A stretch of 64,000 bases of DNA, taken from the NCBI RefSeq assembly GCF_003977665.1, contig NZ_RYYV01000005.1, positions 62,001 to 126,000 of the forward strand, in the 5' to 3' direction. Below, piece by piece: positions 1-12,706 of this stretch (its first letter is position 1; the number at the start of each line of letters is the position of its first letter). Origin of the DNA: Dyella choica (GTDB lineage Bacteria; Pseudomonadota; Gammaproteobacteria; Xanthomonadales; Rhodanobacteraceae). The notes beneath the pieces are model-generated. The model saw only the letters and a program-made list of their open reading frames with translations, had not been told where the DNA came from and did no database searches. A program made the position numbers and the translations under genes.

Positions 1-1030
1 CGGCCACATCTTCCCTGGCCTGGCCGTGGCCGAGACGCTGCGCGCGCAAGGCGTGCCGGTGGTGTGGCTAGGCGCGGAAGGCGGCATGGAAACCAAGGTG
101 GTGCCGGCGCATGGCATCGAGCTGTACACCATAGGCGTGGGCGGTTTGCGCGGAAAAGGCTTGAAGACGCGTCTCAAGGCACCGTGGATGCTGCTGCGTG
201 CGCTACTGTCGTCGTTGGTTGTGCTGCATCGTCTGAAGCCGCGCAGTGTGCTGTCGATGGGAGGCTATGTGGCCGGTCCGGGCGGTATCGCCGCGCGCCT
301 TCTGCATCGTCCGTTGTTGGTGCACGAGCAGAATCGCGTGGCGGGCTTCACCAACCGCAAGCTGGCACAGCATGCTCGCCGCGTGATGGCCGGCTTTGCC
401 GACGCGCTACCCAACGCGGAGTGGGTGGGCAATCCCGTGCGCGCTGCGATTGCATCGCTGCAGGCACCTCAGCAGCGTATGGCCGAACGCTCCGGCACGC
501 CGCGTCTGCTGGTACTGGGGGGCAGCCTGGGCGCGCGCGCCCTGAATACGTCCCTGCCCCAGGCATTGGCGCAAATGCCTGCCGGGCAGCGGCCGGAAGT
601 GCTGCATCAGTGTGGCAATCGTGGCATCGATGAAGCGCGCAAGGCCTACGCTGACGCCGGCGTGGAAGCGCGGATCGTGCCCTTCATCGAAGACATGGCG
701 GGAACCTACGCATGGGCTGATCTGGCCGTATGCCGCGCCGGTGCGTTGACCCTGGCCGAGCTCACGGCTTGCGGGCTGGGCGCCGTGCTGGTGCCGTTTC
801 CGCACGCGGTCGACGACCACCAGACGCGCAACGCCGAAGCGCTCGTCGCTGCAGGCGCCGCTGAATTGATCCAGGAACGTGATTTGAATACCAAAGACCT
901 GGCGCAGCGTCTGACTGCGCTGTTGGGCGATAACAGCAAACTGCTGGCGATGGCGGAAGCTGCACGCACGTTGGCAAAGCCTGATGCCGCCGCGGATATC
1001 GCGCGCGCCTGCGTGGAGGTGACTGTATGA
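1..1030 (+). CDS. murG: MurG, UDP-GlcNAc transferase (5' end outside window)
   Basis: Transfers GlcNAc from UDP-GlcNAc to lipid I to give lipid II, at the inner face of the cytoplasmic membrane. The frame is open from base 2 and reads GHIFPGLAVAET, the glycine-rich N-terminal loop of MurG, so roughly the first dozen residues lie before the window and any start inside it would be false. The C-terminal half carries GGSLGARALN and CRAGALTLAEL followed by VPFPHAVDDHQ, the nucleotide-sugar site of this GT28 family. The stop overlaps the next start (ATGA), so it is co-translated with murC. Identification is secure from sequence and order. Confidence 0.97.
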   Translation, partial: GHIFPGLAVAETLRAQGVPVVWLGAEGGMETKVVPAHGIELYTIGVGGLRGKGLKTRLKAPWMLLRALLSSLVVLHRLKPRSVLSMGGYVAGPGGIAARLLHRPLLVHEQNRVAGFTNRKLAQHARRVMAGFADALPNAEWVGNPVRAAIASLQAPQQRMAERSGTPRLLVLGGSLGARALNTSLPQALAQMPAGQRPEVLHQCGNRGIDEARKAYADAGVEARIVPFIEDMAGTYAWADLAVCRAGALTLAELTACGLGAVLVPFPHAVDDHQTRNAEALVAAGAAELIQERDLNTKDLAQRLTALLGDNSKLLAMAEAARTLAKPDAAADIARACVEVTV

Positions 1031-2469
1031 CGCCGCGTCGCCTGCTTGCCCACGAAGACCTGATGAGCACCTTTCGCCGCGTGCACTTCATCGGCATCGG
1101 CGGTGTAGGCATGAGCGGCATTGCCGAAGTGCTGCACAACCTCGGCTATGCGGTATCCGGTTCGGACCGCAGCGAGTCGCCGACCGCGCAGCGCTTGCGT
1201 CAGCTCGGTATCGACGTTCGCATCGGTCACGCTGCTGCGCATATCGGTGATGCGGATGTCGTGGTTACGTCCAGCGCGATCAAGAGCGACAACCCGGAAC
1301 TGATCGCCGCACGCGAAGCACGCATCCCGGTCATTCCGCGCGCGGAAATGCTTGGTGAGCTGATGCGCTTTCGCCGTGGCATCGCCATTGCGGGCACGCA
1401 CGGCAAGACCACCACCACCAGCCTCGTCGCCAGCGTGCTGGCCGAAGCCAACTATGACCCCACCTTCGTGATCGGCGGCCAGCTCAATGCGGCCGGTGCG
1501 AACGCGCGCTTGGGCACCGGCCAGTACCTGGTGGCGGAGGCGGACGAATCGGATGGTTCGTTCCTGCTGCTATCGCCGGTGATCGCAGCGGTGACCAACA
1601 TCGATGCCGATCACCTGGAGAATTACCAGGGCGACTTCGCGCTGGTACGCAAGGCGTTTTCCGATTTCCTGCATCGCCTGCCGTTCTACGGCCTGGCCGT
1701 GTTGTGCGTGGACGATCCGGAAGTGGCTGAGCTGGCCAAGCTTACGGTGCGCCGCGTGATGACCTACGGCATCGACGCCGGGCATGCCGATGTGCGCGCC
1801 GCCAATGTGCGGCAGCAGGGCTTCGAAATGCACTTCGACCTGTTGCTGCCAGGCAACCACGCGCCGATTCCGGTCACGCTGAATCTGCCGGGCCGGCACA
1901 ATGTGCTCAATGCGCTGGCGGCTGCGTCGATCGGTTGGCAGCTAGGCGTGGAGGCCGATGCCATCGCCCATGCTCTGCAGCATTTCCAGGGCGTGGGCCG
2001 CCGCTTCCATCGCCGCGGCGAAATCGCCATCGATCAAGGCAAGGTGATGCTGGTCGATGATTATGGCCATCACCCGCGCGAGCTTGCCGCCGTGTTTGCG
2101 GCAGCGCGTGGCGGATGGCCGGATCGCCGCCTTGTGGTGGGCTTCCAGCCGCATCGCTACAGCCGTACGCGCGACCTGCTCGACGATTTTGCCAATGTGC
2201 TGGCGGAAGTCGACGTGCTGGTGCTGACCGAGGTCTATCCGGCCGGCGAAGCACCGATCGCGGGAGCGGACGGCCGCGCGCTGGCGCGTGCGGTACGCGC
2301 ACGCGGCAAGGTCGATCCGGTACTGATCAGCCACCCGCGCGAATTGAAGGACGCCTTGCCGGCGCTGTTGCGCGACGGCGATCTGCTGCTGCTGCTTGGC
2401 GCAGGAGATATCGGCGCCGCCGCAGTGGAACTGGCGCAAGCGGGTATTTTGAGGACGAGCGAGACATGA
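1027..2469 (+). CDS. murC: UDP-N-acetylmuramate--L-alanine ligase
   Basis: Cytoplasmic ATP-dependent ligase adding L-alanine to UDP-MurNAc, the first step of the peptide stem. The 480-residue product has the N-terminal Rossmann loop [11 protein letters not shown] (about residues 21-31), the ATP-binding loop GTHGKTTTT (about 123-131) and the central-domain motif EADESDGSF. The start at 1027 overlaps the murG stop. An internal ATG at 1063 (MSTFRRVHF) is possible, but related MurC proteins carry a comparable N-terminal extension. It overlaps ddl downstream by ATGA. No murB lies between murC and ddl. Confidence 0.97.
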   Translation: MTPRRLLAHEDLMSTFRRVHFIGIGGVGMSGIAEVLHNLGYAVSGSDRSESPTAQRLRQLGIDVRIGHAAAHIGDADVVVTSSAIKSDNPELIAAREARIPVIPRAEMLGELMRFRRGIAIAGTHGKTTTTSLVASVLAEANYDPTFVIGGQLNAAGANARLGTGQYLVAEADESDGSFLLLSPVIAAVTNIDADHLENYQGDFALVRKAFSDFLHRLPFYGLAVLCVDDPEVAELAKLTVRRVMTYGIDAGHADVRAANVRQQGFEMHFDLLLPGNHAPIPVTLNLPGRHNVLNALAAASIGWQLGVEADAIAHALQHFQGVGRRFHRRGEIAIDQGKVMLVDDYGHHPRELAAVFAAARGGWPDRRLVVGFQPHRYSRTRDLLDDFANVLAEVDVLVLTEVYPAGEAPIAGADGRALARAVRARGKVDPVLISHPRELKDALPALLRDGDLLLLLGAGDIGAAAVELAQAGILRTSET

Positions 2470-3404
2470 GAAAGATCAACGATCCCGCCCAATTCGGCCG
2501 TGTCGCCGTGGTCATGGGCGGCAGCTCGGCCGAGCGCGAGGTGTCGCTCGATTCCGGCCGCAACGTGCTCGCCGCGTTGCAGGCGCGTGGTGTGGATGCG
2601 CAGGGGATCGACGGCATCCCCGCCTTGCTGGACGCATTGCGCGCCGGCCATTTCGCGCGCGTGTTCAACATCCTGCATGGCCAGCACGGCGGCGGCGAGG
2701 ACGGCGTGCTGCAAGGTGCGTTGGAGTCGCTGCATGTGCCTTACACTGGTTCGGGTGTGTTGGGTTCGGCGTTGTCGATGGACAAGACGCGTTCCAAGCG
2801 CGTGTGGCAATCGCTCGGTTTACCGACACCGAAATTCGTGCCGCTGCCGCGCGGTGCGGATGTGCACGCCGCGGCGAAGCAAATCGGCTTTCCGCTGATT
2901 GTGAAGCCGTCCTGCGAAGGTTCCAGCGTCGGCGTGACGCGCGTGTTCGAAGAGCGGGACCTGGATGCCGCTGTGGCGCTGGCCGCGAAATATCCGGGCG
3001 ATCTGCTGATGGAAGCGCTGATCGAAGGCGATGAACTAACCATCGGCATCCTCGGCCGCCAAGTGCTGCCGAGCATCCACATCGTGCCGAAGGGAGCTTT
3101 CTACGATTACAACGCCAAATACGTCGCCGAAGACACGCGCTATATCTGCCCTGGCCTGGAAGGCGATTCAGAGGCGTCGCTGCGCGCGCTGGCGCTGGAA
3201 GCCTTCGATGCGCTTGGATGCCACGGCTGGGGCCGCGTCGATGTGATGCGCGACACCCAGGGCCGCAACTGGTTGCTTGAGGTGAACACCGCGCCGGGCA
3301 TGACTTCGCACTCGTTGGTGCCGAAGGCGGCTGCGGTGTCCGGCATCGATTACCAGGAGCTTTGCTGGCGCGTGCTGGAAACCAGTTTCAGGGAGGAGCA
3401 ATGA
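2466..3404 (+). CDS. ddl: D-alanine--D-alanine ligase
   Basis: ATP-grasp ligase making the D-Ala-D-Ala dipeptide that ends the peptidoglycan stem; cytoplasmic. The ATG at 2466 overlaps the murC stop and gives 312 residues, the usual DdlB length. The longer open frame upstream lies inside murC and is not used. Visible motifs are [17 protein letters not shown] at the N-terminus, [13 protein letters not shown] in the ATP-grasp core, FYDYNAKY with the tyrosines of the omega loop, and [15 protein letters not shown], which contributes metal ligands and the second D-Ala site. Co-translated with ftsQ by another ATGA overlap. Confidence 0.97.
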   Translation: MRKINDPAQFGRVAVVMGGSSAEREVSLDSGRNVLAALQARGVDAQGIDGIPALLDALRAGHFARVFNILHGQHGGGEDGVLQGALESLHVPYTGSGVLGSALSMDKTRSKRVWQSLGLPTPKFVPLPRGADVHAAAKQIGFPLIVKPSCEGSSVGVTRVFEERDLDAAVALAAKYPGDLLMEALIEGDELTIGILGRQVLPSIHIVPKGAFYDYNAKYVAEDTRYICPGLEGDSEASLRALALEAFDALGCHGWGRVDVMRDTQGRNWLLEVNTAPGMTSHSLVPKAAAVSGIDYQELCWRVLETSFREEQ

Positions 3405-4138
3405 GGGGAAGCATTCGCCTCGTCGCCTGGTGCCTGGCCATTGCGCTGGTGGTCTTGCCGGTCGTTGGCGTGTTGGGCGGCTGGTTCGCTGCCGACCGCT
3501 GGCCGGTCACCCAGCTGACGTTGCAGGCCGAGTTCAAGCATGTGAGCGCGGAGCAGATCCGCGCCGCTGTGCTGCCGCGCCTGGGCAAAGGCTTCTTTGC
3601 ATTGAATCTGGATGGCGTGCAGAAGGCGGTCGCCGCGCTGCCGTGGGTGGAATCGGTGGAGGCCAGCAAGCGTTGGCCCGATACGCTGCTGCTGCGAGTG
3701 TACGAACGCCAGCCGTTCGCGCGCTGGAACACCAACCAGTTGATCAGCCGCGAAGGCAAGGTGTTCAGCGTGCCGGATGCGGCTGACTACGACCAGCTTC
3801 CCGATCTGCACGGTCCCGAAGATCACCTCGCCGAAGTGGTCAGCTTCTTTGCCGATGTGCAGAAGCCGTTCGCCGGCGCGCATCTGAAGATCATCGGCGT
3901 CACGCTTACCGAGCGCGGCAGCTGGAGCGTGAGTACCGATACCGGCGCGCAGATCGTGATCGGCGATCGCAGCCAGGCTGGCCGCCGCCTGCGCCGCTTC
4001 CTCGACGTGTATCCGCAGGTGGCTGCGGGCCGCGGACAGGGGCTTGAGTACGCCGATCTTCGTTACACCAACGGCTTTGCCGTGAAATGGCCGCAAGCGA
4101 CGGCCGCCCCGACCGCCGGAGGCACGCCACGCACATGA
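3401..4138 (+). CDS. ftsQ: Cell division protein FtsQ
   Basis: Bitopic inner-membrane divisome protein linking cytoplasmic FtsA/FtsZ to FtsB/FtsL and septal synthesis. The chosen ATG follows GGGAGGAGCA and overlaps the ddl stop, giving 245 residues. A single membrane segment lies at about residues 8-29. It is followed by a POTRA domain ([22 protein letters not shown] region, with KGFFALNL and [16 protein letters not shown] typical of FtsQ), then the beta domain. The tail is rich in Pro/Thr/Ala. It sits in the conserved ddl-ftsQ-ftsA order and overlaps ftsA by four bases. Confidence 0.95.
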   Translation: MRGSIRLVAWCLAIALVVLPVVGVLGGWFAADRWPVTQLTLQAEFKHVSAEQIRAAVLPRLGKGFFALNLDGVQKAVAALPWVESVEASKRWPDTLLLRVYERQPFARWNTNQLISREGKVFSVPDAADYDQLPDLHGPEDHLAEVVSFFADVQKPFAGAHLKIIGVTLTERGSWSVSTDTGAQIVIGDRSQAGRRLRRFLDVYPQVAAGRGQGLEYADLRYTNGFAVKWPQATAAPTAGGTPRT

Positions 4139-5367
4139 AAGGCAAGAACGAAAAGCAACTGGTAGTCGGACTCGACATCGGCACTTCGAAAGTGGTGGCG
4201 ATCGTGGGCGAGTACGAACCGGGCGAGCCGATCGAAGTGATCGGCATCGGTTCCCACGTTTCACGTGGCATGAAGCGCGGCTCGGTGGTGGACATCGAAT
4301 CGACCGTCCACTCGATTCAGCGCGCGGTTGAGGAAGCCGAGCTGATGGCGGGCTGCGACATCCGCTCCGTCTACGCCTCGATTTCCGGCAGCCACCTGGA
4401 AACGCGCAATTCGCACGGCACCGCGGCGATCCGCGACCGCGAAGTGGCGCCGGGCGATCTCGATCAGGTACTGGAGGCGGCGAGCGCGGTGGCGATCCCG
4501 GCCGACCGCAAGGTCTTGTACAAGGAGTCGCAGGAGTACCGCATCGACGGCCAGGACGGCATTCGCGCGCCGGTCGGTATGAGCGGCGTGCGGCTGGAAG
4601 CTTCCGTGCACCTGGTGACGGGCGCTGCGGCGGCGGTGCAGAACATCAGCAAGTGCATCCAGCGCTGCGGCCTGTCGGTCGATGAGCTGGTGCCCTCGGC
4701 GGTAGCCAGCGCGAAGTCGGTGCTTACCGACGACGAACGCGAGCTGGGCGTCTGCCTGGTCGACATCGGCGCAGGCACGACGGATATCGCCATCTACACG
4801 CAGGGCGCGATCCGCTATACCAAGTCGCTGCCGGTGGGCGGCGATCAGGTCACCAACGACATCGCCTACGGCGTGCATACGCCGACCGCGCACGCCGAGG
4901 AAATCAAGATCAAGTACGCCTGCGCGCTGGCACAGCTTGCGCATGCGGAAGAAACCATCCAGGTGCCGAGCGTGGGCGATCGTCCGCCGCGCCGGCTGGC
5001 GCGCCAGTCGCTCGCACAGAGCGTGCAGGCGCGTTACGAGGAAATCTTCGAGATGGTGCAGGACGAGCTGCGCCGTTCCGGCTACGACAGCCTGGTTGCT
5101 GCGGGCGTCGTGCTCACGGGTGGTGCTTCGCGGATGGAGGGCGCGCTGGAACTGGCCGAGGAGATCTTCCACAAGATGGTGCGCATCGGCGTGCCTCAGC
5201 ACGTGATGGGACTGGGCGAGGTGATCGCCAATCCGCTGCATTCCACCGGCGTGGGCCTGCTATTGCACGGCGCGCGCTCCGGTGGCATGCGAGGCAACGG
5301 CCCGGCCGGTGGCAGTGTCGGCGGCCTGGTCGACAAGCTGCGGACCTGGATCACGAAGAATTTCTAG
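4135..5367 (+). CDS. ftsA: Cell division protein FtsA
   Basis: Actin-like ATPase that tethers FtsZ to the membrane and recruits later divisome proteins. The 410-residue product starts at the ATG overlapping ftsQ; the longer upstream frame lies inside ftsQ. The first phosphate-binding motif is GLDIGTSKVVAIVGEY, the second is CLVDIGAGTTDIAIY, and an adenosine-type motif GVVLTGGASRMEG lies near the C-terminus. The last residues VDKLRTWITKNF form the expected amphipathic membrane-targeting helix. A 124-base spacer separates it from ftsZ. Confidence 0.97.
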   Translation: MKGKNEKQLVVGLDIGTSKVVAIVGEYEPGEPIEVIGIGSHVSRGMKRGSVVDIESTVHSIQRAVEEAELMAGCDIRSVYASISGSHLETRNSHGTAAIRDREVAPGDLDQVLEAASAVAIPADRKVLYKESQEYRIDGQDGIRAPVGMSGVRLEASVHLVTGAAAAVQNISKCIQRCGLSVDELVPSAVASAKSVLTDDERELGVCLVDIGAGTTDIAIYTQGAIRYTKSLPVGGDQVTNDIAYGVHTPTAHAEEIKIKYACALAQLAHAEETIQVPSVGDRPPRRLARQSLAQSVQARYEEIFEMVQDELRRSGYDSLVAAGVVLTGGASRMEGALELAEEIFHKMVRIGVPQHVMGLGEVIANPLHSTGVGLLLHGARSGGMRGNGPAGGSVGGLVDKLRTWITKNF

Positions 5368-5404
5368 AAGCGAAAGGGTTAGGCCGCGCAGGACAGCGCA
5401 GCCC

Positions 5405-5424
5405 GGGCGAATGGAGGTTCGCCC
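5405..5424 (+). other. Stem-loop in the ftsA-ftsZ spacer
   Basis: GGGCGAA and TTCGCCC form a perfect 7-base-pair stem around the loop TGGAGG, within the 124-base spacer before ftsZ. No T-run follows, so it is not a terminator. It may act as an mRNA-processing or translational element, but its function is not shown by the sequence. The real ftsZ ribosome site (ACGGAGGACGGGAA) lies about 60 bases further on. Confidence 0.35.
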
Positions 5425-5491
5425 ATCACCACGGGAAGACAGGAGTCGTACCGCGGTTACAACGACAACGAAGCACTACGGAGGACGGGAA

Positions 5492-6673
5492 ATGTTTGAA
5501 CTGGTCGAAAAACTGGCACCGAATGCGGTGATCAAGGTCATTGGCGTGGGCGGCGGCGGCGGCAACGCGGTCGCGCACATGCTCAACTCCAACATCGAAG
5601 GCGTCGATTTCGTGGTGTGTAACACCGACGCACAGGCTATGAAGGGCTGCGGCGGGCGCATGCACCTGCAACTGGGCGCCAACGTCACCAAGGGCCTGGG
5701 CGCCGGCGCCAATCCGGAAGTGGGCCGCCAGGCCGCGCTGGAAGATCGCGAGCGTATCGAAGAAATGCTCGAAGGCGCGGACATGGTGTTCATTACCGCC
5801 GGCATGGGCGGCGGCACGGGCACCGGTGCGGCTCCGGTCGTTGCCCAGCTGGCGAAAGAGAAAGGCATTCTGACAGTGGCGGTGGTTACGAAGCCGTTTC
5901 CGTTCGAAGGCCGCCGTCGCCTGCAGGTCGCTTTGAAGGGTATCGAAGACCTGTCGCAGCACGTCGATTCGCTGATTACCGTGCCGAACGAGAAACTGCT
6001 ATCGGTGCTGGGCCGCGAAGTGACCCTGCTCAACGCGTTCAAGGCGGCCAATGACGTGCTGCTGGGCGCAGTGCAGGGTATTGCCGATCTGATCACCGCC
6101 CCGGGCCTGATCAACGTCGACTTTGCCGACGTGCGGACAGTCATGAGCGAGATGGGCCTGTCGATGATGGGCTCGGGTACCGCCCGCGGCGATGACCGTG
6201 CTCAGGCGGCAGCGGAAGCGGCGATCAACAACCCGCTGCTGGAAGACGTCAACCTGAACGGCGCTTGCGGCATCCTGGTGAACGTCACCGCCGGTCCGAA
6301 CCTCACCATGCGCGAGTTCGACGAAATCGGCCGCATCATTCACGACTTCGCCAGCGAAGACGCCACGGTGGTCATCGGCACCTCGCTGGATCCGGAAATG
6401 CAGGACGATGTGCGCGTAACGGTGGTGGCCACTGGCCTCAATCGAGCCGCCGCCCGCCAGCCGCTCCGCCAGGCCGCGACCCAGCAGGTGGAAATGCGCC
6501 AGCGTCCCCGTCCCATGGTGCTACGCACCGGCACCGGCAACGAAGTGGTGGATTACGCGCACCCAGAGGTGGCGGCAAGCAATCCGCGCGGCAGCGAGGG
6601 CCTGGCCAAGAGCGCCGATCCCAGTTTCGACTACCTGGACATTCCCGCCTTCTTGCGCCGTCAGGCCGACTGA
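5492..6673 (+). CDS. ftsZ: Cell division protein FtsZ
   Basis: Tubulin-like GTPase that assembles the Z-ring at midcell. The ATG at 5492 follows a GGAGG ribosome site and gives 393 residues beginning MFELVEKLAPNAVIKV; the frame extends upstream but without family similarity. Motifs are GVGGGGGNAVAHM, the tubulin signature GMGGGTGTGAAPVVA and the synergy-loop region INVDFADVRTVM. A variable linker follows, then the conserved C-terminal peptide FDYLDIPAFLRRQAD that binds FtsA, ZipA and ZapD. It is last in the dcw run; a 510-base spacer follows. Confidence 0.98.
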   Translation: MFELVEKLAPNAVIKVIGVGGGGGNAVAHMLNSNIEGVDFVVCNTDAQAMKGCGGRMHLQLGANVTKGLGAGANPEVGRQAALEDRERIEEMLEGADMVFITAGMGGGTGTGAAPVVAQLAKEKGILTVAVVTKPFPFEGRRRLQVALKGIEDLSQHVDSLITVPNEKLLSVLGREVTLLNAFKAANDVLLGAVQGIADLITAPGLINVDFADVRTVMSEMGLSMMGSGTARGDDRAQAAAEAAINNPLLEDVNLNGACGILVNVTAGPNLTMREFDEIGRIIHDFASEDATVVIGTSLDPEMQDDVRVTVVATGLNRAAARQPLRQAATQQVEMRQRPRPMVLRTGTGNEVVDYAHPEVAASNPRGSEGLAKSADPSFDYLDIPAFLRRQAD

Positions 6674-7183
6674 AGGGCGCCCTGAGGCGGTAGGAGTGAA
6701 AAAATAATGTAAGAGAGCTTGCACCGCATGAACTAACGCCGCATTAACTTGTCACTGTTCCTTGTGCCGGGCGAGGAGGGTATCCTCTTCAGTCCGCTGC
6801 CTGATTGCCGCCGGGGTACCGGCAGCGATGTAGGGGGGACATCCACTGATGTCGGCTGGCGTCGCGTTTGTGCGTTGGATGCGATAGGCAGTGCGAGCTT
6901 AAGGATGGCGCACGATTGGCTGCGTGGACTCGGATTCCATGCCGCCGATCCGGAATCCCGTTGCCGGATCTTTCCCGTCCCCGGCGCGGGGTTTTGTGTC
7001 GAATCGCAAGTGCTTGTTTTACCTATAGTGCTTGCAGCATCGGAATGCGAATGACTCGCATTATTTGATGAAAGGAAAATGAAGGATTGACCGTTCGATA
7101 CGGTACGGTTTGTTTTTCCGCAGGTTAAGACTGTGTTAGCATCCGAGCTCAAATTGGCTGCTGCCCCTATAGGTACCCAATAA
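6674..7183 (+). promoter_or_regulatory. 510-base ftsZ-lpxC spacer (no convincing gene)
   Basis: This is the longest gap in the cluster and probably holds the lpxC promoter. Two hairpins are visible. CCCCG-GCG-CGGGG at 6979-6991 is followed by TTTT and could be a weak terminator. AATGCGA and TCGCATT (7044-7062, loop ATGAC) is followed by TTATTTG. A 101-codon frame at 6749-7054 has no recognisable similarity or good ribosome site and was not accepted. After the second hairpin come ATG AAA GGA AAA TGA and ATG AAG GAT TGA, very short frames that could be chance. TTGACC at 7087 resembles a -35 box without a good -10 partner. Confidence 0.4.
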
Positions 7184-8098
7184 ATGATTAAGCAGCGTAC
7201 GTTGAAGAACATCATCCGTGCCACCGGCGTCGGGCTGCATACCGGCGACAAGGTCTACATGACGTTGCGTCCGGCGGCGCCGAACACGGGCATCATCTTC
7301 CGCCGCACGGATCTCAATCCCCCGGTGGAGATCCACGCGCGCCCCGATCACGTGGGTGATACGCGTTTGTCCACCACGCTGGCCAACGGTGACGTGCGTG
7401 TTTCGACTGTGGAACACTTGCTATCGGCCATGGCGGGTCTGGGCATCGACAACGCGTATGTCGACCTGTCTGCGCCGGAGGTGCCGATCATGGACGGCAG
7501 CGCCGGTCCGTTTGTCTTCCTGCTGCAATCGGCGGGCATCGAGGAACAATCCGCGCCAAAGCGCTTCATCCGCATCAAAAAGCCGGTGAAGGTGCAGGAA
7601 GGCGATAAGTGGGCCAGTTTCGAGCCGTTTGAAGGTTTCAAGGTGGGCTTCTCGATCGAATTCAATCACCCGATCATTTCCAAGCGCACCTCCCGCGCGG
7701 AGATCGATTTCTCCACTACGTCGTTCGTCAAGGAAGTGAGCCGCGCACGCACTTTCGGTTTCATGCGCGACATCGAGATGCTGCGCGAACACAATCTTGC
7801 GCTCGGCGGTTCGATGGACAACGCCGTAGTGCTCGACGACTACCGTGTGCTCAATGAGGATGGTCTTCGCTACGAAGACGAATTCGTCAAGCACAAGATC
7901 CTCGATGCGATCGGTGATCTGTACCTGCTCGGCCACAGCCTGATCGGCGCTTACTACGCGCACAAGTCTGGTCACGAGTTGAACAACAAGTTGCTGCGCG
8001 CGCTGATGGCCGATGCCACGGCATGGGAAGAAGTCAGCTACCAGGATGATCCGGCCACCGCCCCGATCTCCTACGCGCACCCAGCCCAGGCGATCTGA
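7184..8098 (+). CDS. lpxC: UDP-3-O-acyl-N-acetylglucosamine deacetylase
   Basis: Zinc-dependent deacetylase performing the committed step of lipid A synthesis in the cytoplasm. The 304-residue product begins [21 protein letters not shown]. Zinc ligands are visible: His78 in the STVEHLLSA motif, and His237 and Asp241 in HKILDAIGD. Glu77 is the expected general base, and His264 (KSGHELN) the second catalytic histidine. The start codon is preceded by an AT-rich stretch with little Shine-Dalgarno character. A Rho-independent terminator follows directly. Position after ftsZ is as in most gammaproteobacteria. Confidence 0.98.
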   Translation: MIKQRTLKNIIRATGVGLHTGDKVYMTLRPAAPNTGIIFRRTDLNPPVEIHARPDHVGDTRLSTTLANGDVRVSTVEHLLSAMAGLGIDNAYVDLSAPEVPIMDGSAGPFVFLLQSAGIEEQSAPKRFIRIKKPVKVQEGDKWASFEPFEGFKVGFSIEFNHPIISKRTSRAEIDFSTTSFVKEVSRARTFGFMRDIEMLREHNLALGGSMDNAVVLDDYRVLNEDGLRYEDEFVKHKILDAIGDLYLLGHSLIGAYYAHKSGHELNNKLLRALMADATAWEEVSYQDDPATAPISYAHPAQAI

Positions 8099-8134
8099 GC
8101 CCAAGGGCCCAGGGAAGGCCGTCCCACCTAGCCG

Positions 8135-8162
8135 AGACCGGGCTCTTTGGGCTCGGTCTTTT
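8135..8162 (+). terminator. Rho-independent terminator after lpxC
   Basis: AGACCGGGCTC and GGGCTCGGTCT form an 11-base-pair stem (two G-T wobbles) around the loop TTT, followed by TTTCATTTTC on the plus strand. It begins 36 bases after the lpxC stop and ends the lpxC transcript before the converging dciA gene. Confidence 0.8.
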
Positions 8163-8315
8163 CATTTTCGCGGACTCCATCACACTTTCCTCGTCCCAGG
8201 GTTCACGCTCCGGCCACGGGCCATAGCGACCTGGAAGGGCGAAGCCGTGGTATAAAACCGCCTCCCACATCGGGGCCGGCGGCCGTATGCCTGCTGGAAC
8301 CCCGGCGTCCGCAGC

Positions 8316-8795
8316 TCAGGGCGTGACGGAGGAACTGGAATCAGTGGTTTCGGCGATGGACGCCAACGCCAGGAACATGGCCCGTAATTCGGGGTCGTGG
8401 ATGGAACCCGCGGCGACCTTCAGATGAAGTGCTGCGGCGGGCGAAAGCGGTTTTGATTGCTCCGGCTGGGGGTCAGGCGGAGGAAGGGGGGCCACTTTCA
8501 CGGTAACTGAGCTGGCATTCGCGCCAATGGCGCGTGCGGCAGCGAGGATTTGCGTCTGTTGCAGGCGCAACCGCGAGGCCCAGGCCGGCGAGGACGCCAG
8601 AAAAACAAGACGATCGTCGCGCAGATTTGCGAATCTGACCTGTTCGCGCAGGGGCGACGGCAACGTTTGACGCAATGCGCGGTCCAAAGCTTCCAGCTTG
8701 CCAGCCTTTCTGGCCAGCGCTGCGACTGGGCCGACCTCGGTGATGGGTTGCGGCCCATGGCCTGATCGATGGGAAGCGGGCACGTCGCGTTGCAT
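8316..8795 (-). CDS. dciA: DUF721 protein, DciA-type helicase loader/operator
   Basis: A 159-residue DUF721 protein. The family includes DciA, the ancestral protein that loads or operates replicative DnaB helicase in bacteria lacking DnaC. The N-terminal half holds the family core (ALARKAGKLEALDRALRQTL, then RLVFLASSPAWASRLRLQQ); the C-terminal third is Pro-rich and low in similarity. Location between lpxC and secA matches the DUF721 gene of pseudomonads. It converges with lpxC and diverges from the M23 peptidase, so it has its own promoter within 8796-8826 or just beyond. Family assignment is strong; the DciA role comes from family knowledge. Confidence 0.8.
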   Translation of the reverse strand: MQRDVPASHRSGHGPQPITEVGPVAALARKAGKLEALDRALRQTLPSPLREQVRFANLRDDRLVFLASSPAWASRLRLQQTQILAAARAIGANASSVTVKVAPLPPPDPQPEQSKPLSPAAALHLKVAAGSIHDPELRAMFLALASIAETTDSSSSVTP

Positions 8796-8826
8796 CAGTG
8801 GTTAAAAATTTCAAACCGGAAACGAC

Positions 8827-9759
8827 ATGCAGATCATACTCGTCTCACGCGCAGGGAAGGTGCCCAAAACTTTGGATCTCACCAACTCGCGTCTGCGCTG
8901 GCGGGTATGTGCAATGGGGGCCGCGATCGTGCTGGCCCTGGCGAGCATCGGCGCCGGCGTGGCGTTGGCGGTGGCCAGTCCCCGCAATCGGGCGCTGGCC
9001 GAGATCGACACGCTGCACCGGCAAGTGAAGATGCAGGACCGGCAGCTTGGTGAATTGCGCGAAGATGCGCACCGCCAGCTCGATGCCTTGGCCATCAAGC
9101 TCGGCCAGCTGCAGGCGCAGGCAACCCGCATCAATGCCCTGGGCGAGCGCCTGGTGGCGGTGGGCAAACTCGATGGCAACGAATTCAACTTCGACCAGCC
9201 GCCGCCGGTCGGCGGCGTGGAAGTCACCGACGGCAGCAGCGCCTATGCGCTGCCGCAGACGCTGGACGTCGGCATCGACCAGCTGGCCACCCAGTTCGAA
9301 ACTCAGCAGGCACAATTGAGCGCAATGCAGAGCCTGCTGCTGAATGCACGCATCGACTCGAACCTCAAGCCCACCGGCATGCCGGCGGAGGGCTATATCT
9401 CGTCCTACTTCGGGGTCCGCGCCGATCCTTTTGACGGGCTCGCCGCCCGCCACACTGGTCTGGATATCGCCGTGCCCTATGGCAGCCCGGTCCATACGGT
9501 GGCCGAGGGCATGGTGACCTATGCCGGTGTGCGTAACGGCTACGGCAATGTGGTTGAAATCGACCACGGCAACGGTTACATGACCCGCTATGCGCACAAC
9601 AGCAAGCTGCTGGTGCATCCCGGCCAGCACGTGCGGGTGGGGGACGAGATTGCCGCGGCCGGTTCCAGCGGCCGCTCAACCGGCTCGCACGTGCACTTCG
9701 AGGTCTGGTACGGCGGTCGCGTGCTCAATCCGCTGGCGTACGTCAAGAATCATCGCTGA
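8827..9759 (+). CDS. M23 (LytM-type) peptidoglycan endopeptidase, membrane-anchored
   Basis: A 310-residue protein with a short cytoplasmic tail, one membrane segment (about residues 26-50), a periplasmic coiled-coil-like stretch (about 55-110) and a C-terminal M23 domain (about 190-305). The zinc ligands are His209 and Asp213 (HTGLD) and His290 in SHVHFEV, with His288 as catalytic partner, so it looks enzymatically active rather than a degenerate EnvC-like activator. It probably cuts peptide cross-links during growth or division. In related genomes such a gene lies directly before secA, as here. The ATG follows CGGAAACGAC, a modest ribosome site. Confidence 0.9.
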   Translation: MQIILVSRAGKVPKTLDLTNSRLRWRVCAMGAAIVLALASIGAGVALAVASPRNRALAEIDTLHRQVKMQDRQLGELREDAHRQLDALAIKLGQLQAQATRINALGERLVAVGKLDGNEFNFDQPPPVGGVEVTDGSSAYALPQTLDVGIDQLATQFETQQAQLSAMQSLLLNARIDSNLKPTGMPAEGYISSYFGVRADPFDGLAARHTGLDIAVPYGSPVHTVAEGMVTYAGVRNGYGNVVEIDHGNGYMTRYAHNSKLLVHPGQHVRVGDEIAAAGSSGRSTGSHVHFEVWYGGRVLNPLAYVKNHR

Positions 9760-9929
9760 GCAGACCCTGGCAGCACCCTTGAAAGCGGGGTGCCGTACCG
9801 CCACCCCTGGGCGTAGTCACGTGGTGATTTCCCGCGTTTGGGATAGCCGGCGGACCCTAGTATCATCAAGCCTTTGCCCGCCTGGATTGGCCCCGGCGTG
9901 CCCCCTCAGTTTCCAGATCCGGAAGATCG

Positions 9930-12653
<2,724 letters not shown>

Positions 12654-12665
12654 TCTCATGCTCTT

Positions 12666-12687
12666 CGTCCTGGCTAACGCCAGGACG
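12666..12687. other. Hairpin after secA
   Basis: CGTCCTGGC and GCCAGGACG form a perfect 9-base-pair stem with loop TAAC, 12 bases past the secA stop. No T-run follows on either strand, so termination is uncertain; it may protect the 3' end of the secA message. Confidence 0.4.
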
Positions 12688-12706
12688 TAAGCGGCTATCC
12701 ATCACC

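Noticed and set aside
6749-7054. 101-codon plus-strand frame in the ftsZ-lpxC spacer
   Set aside because: No ribosome site, no similarity and mixed hydrophobic composition; reported only as part of the spacer.
9760-9929. SecM-like arrest peptide before secA
   Set aside because: No short frame with a signal peptide or arrest motif lies in this 170-base gap.
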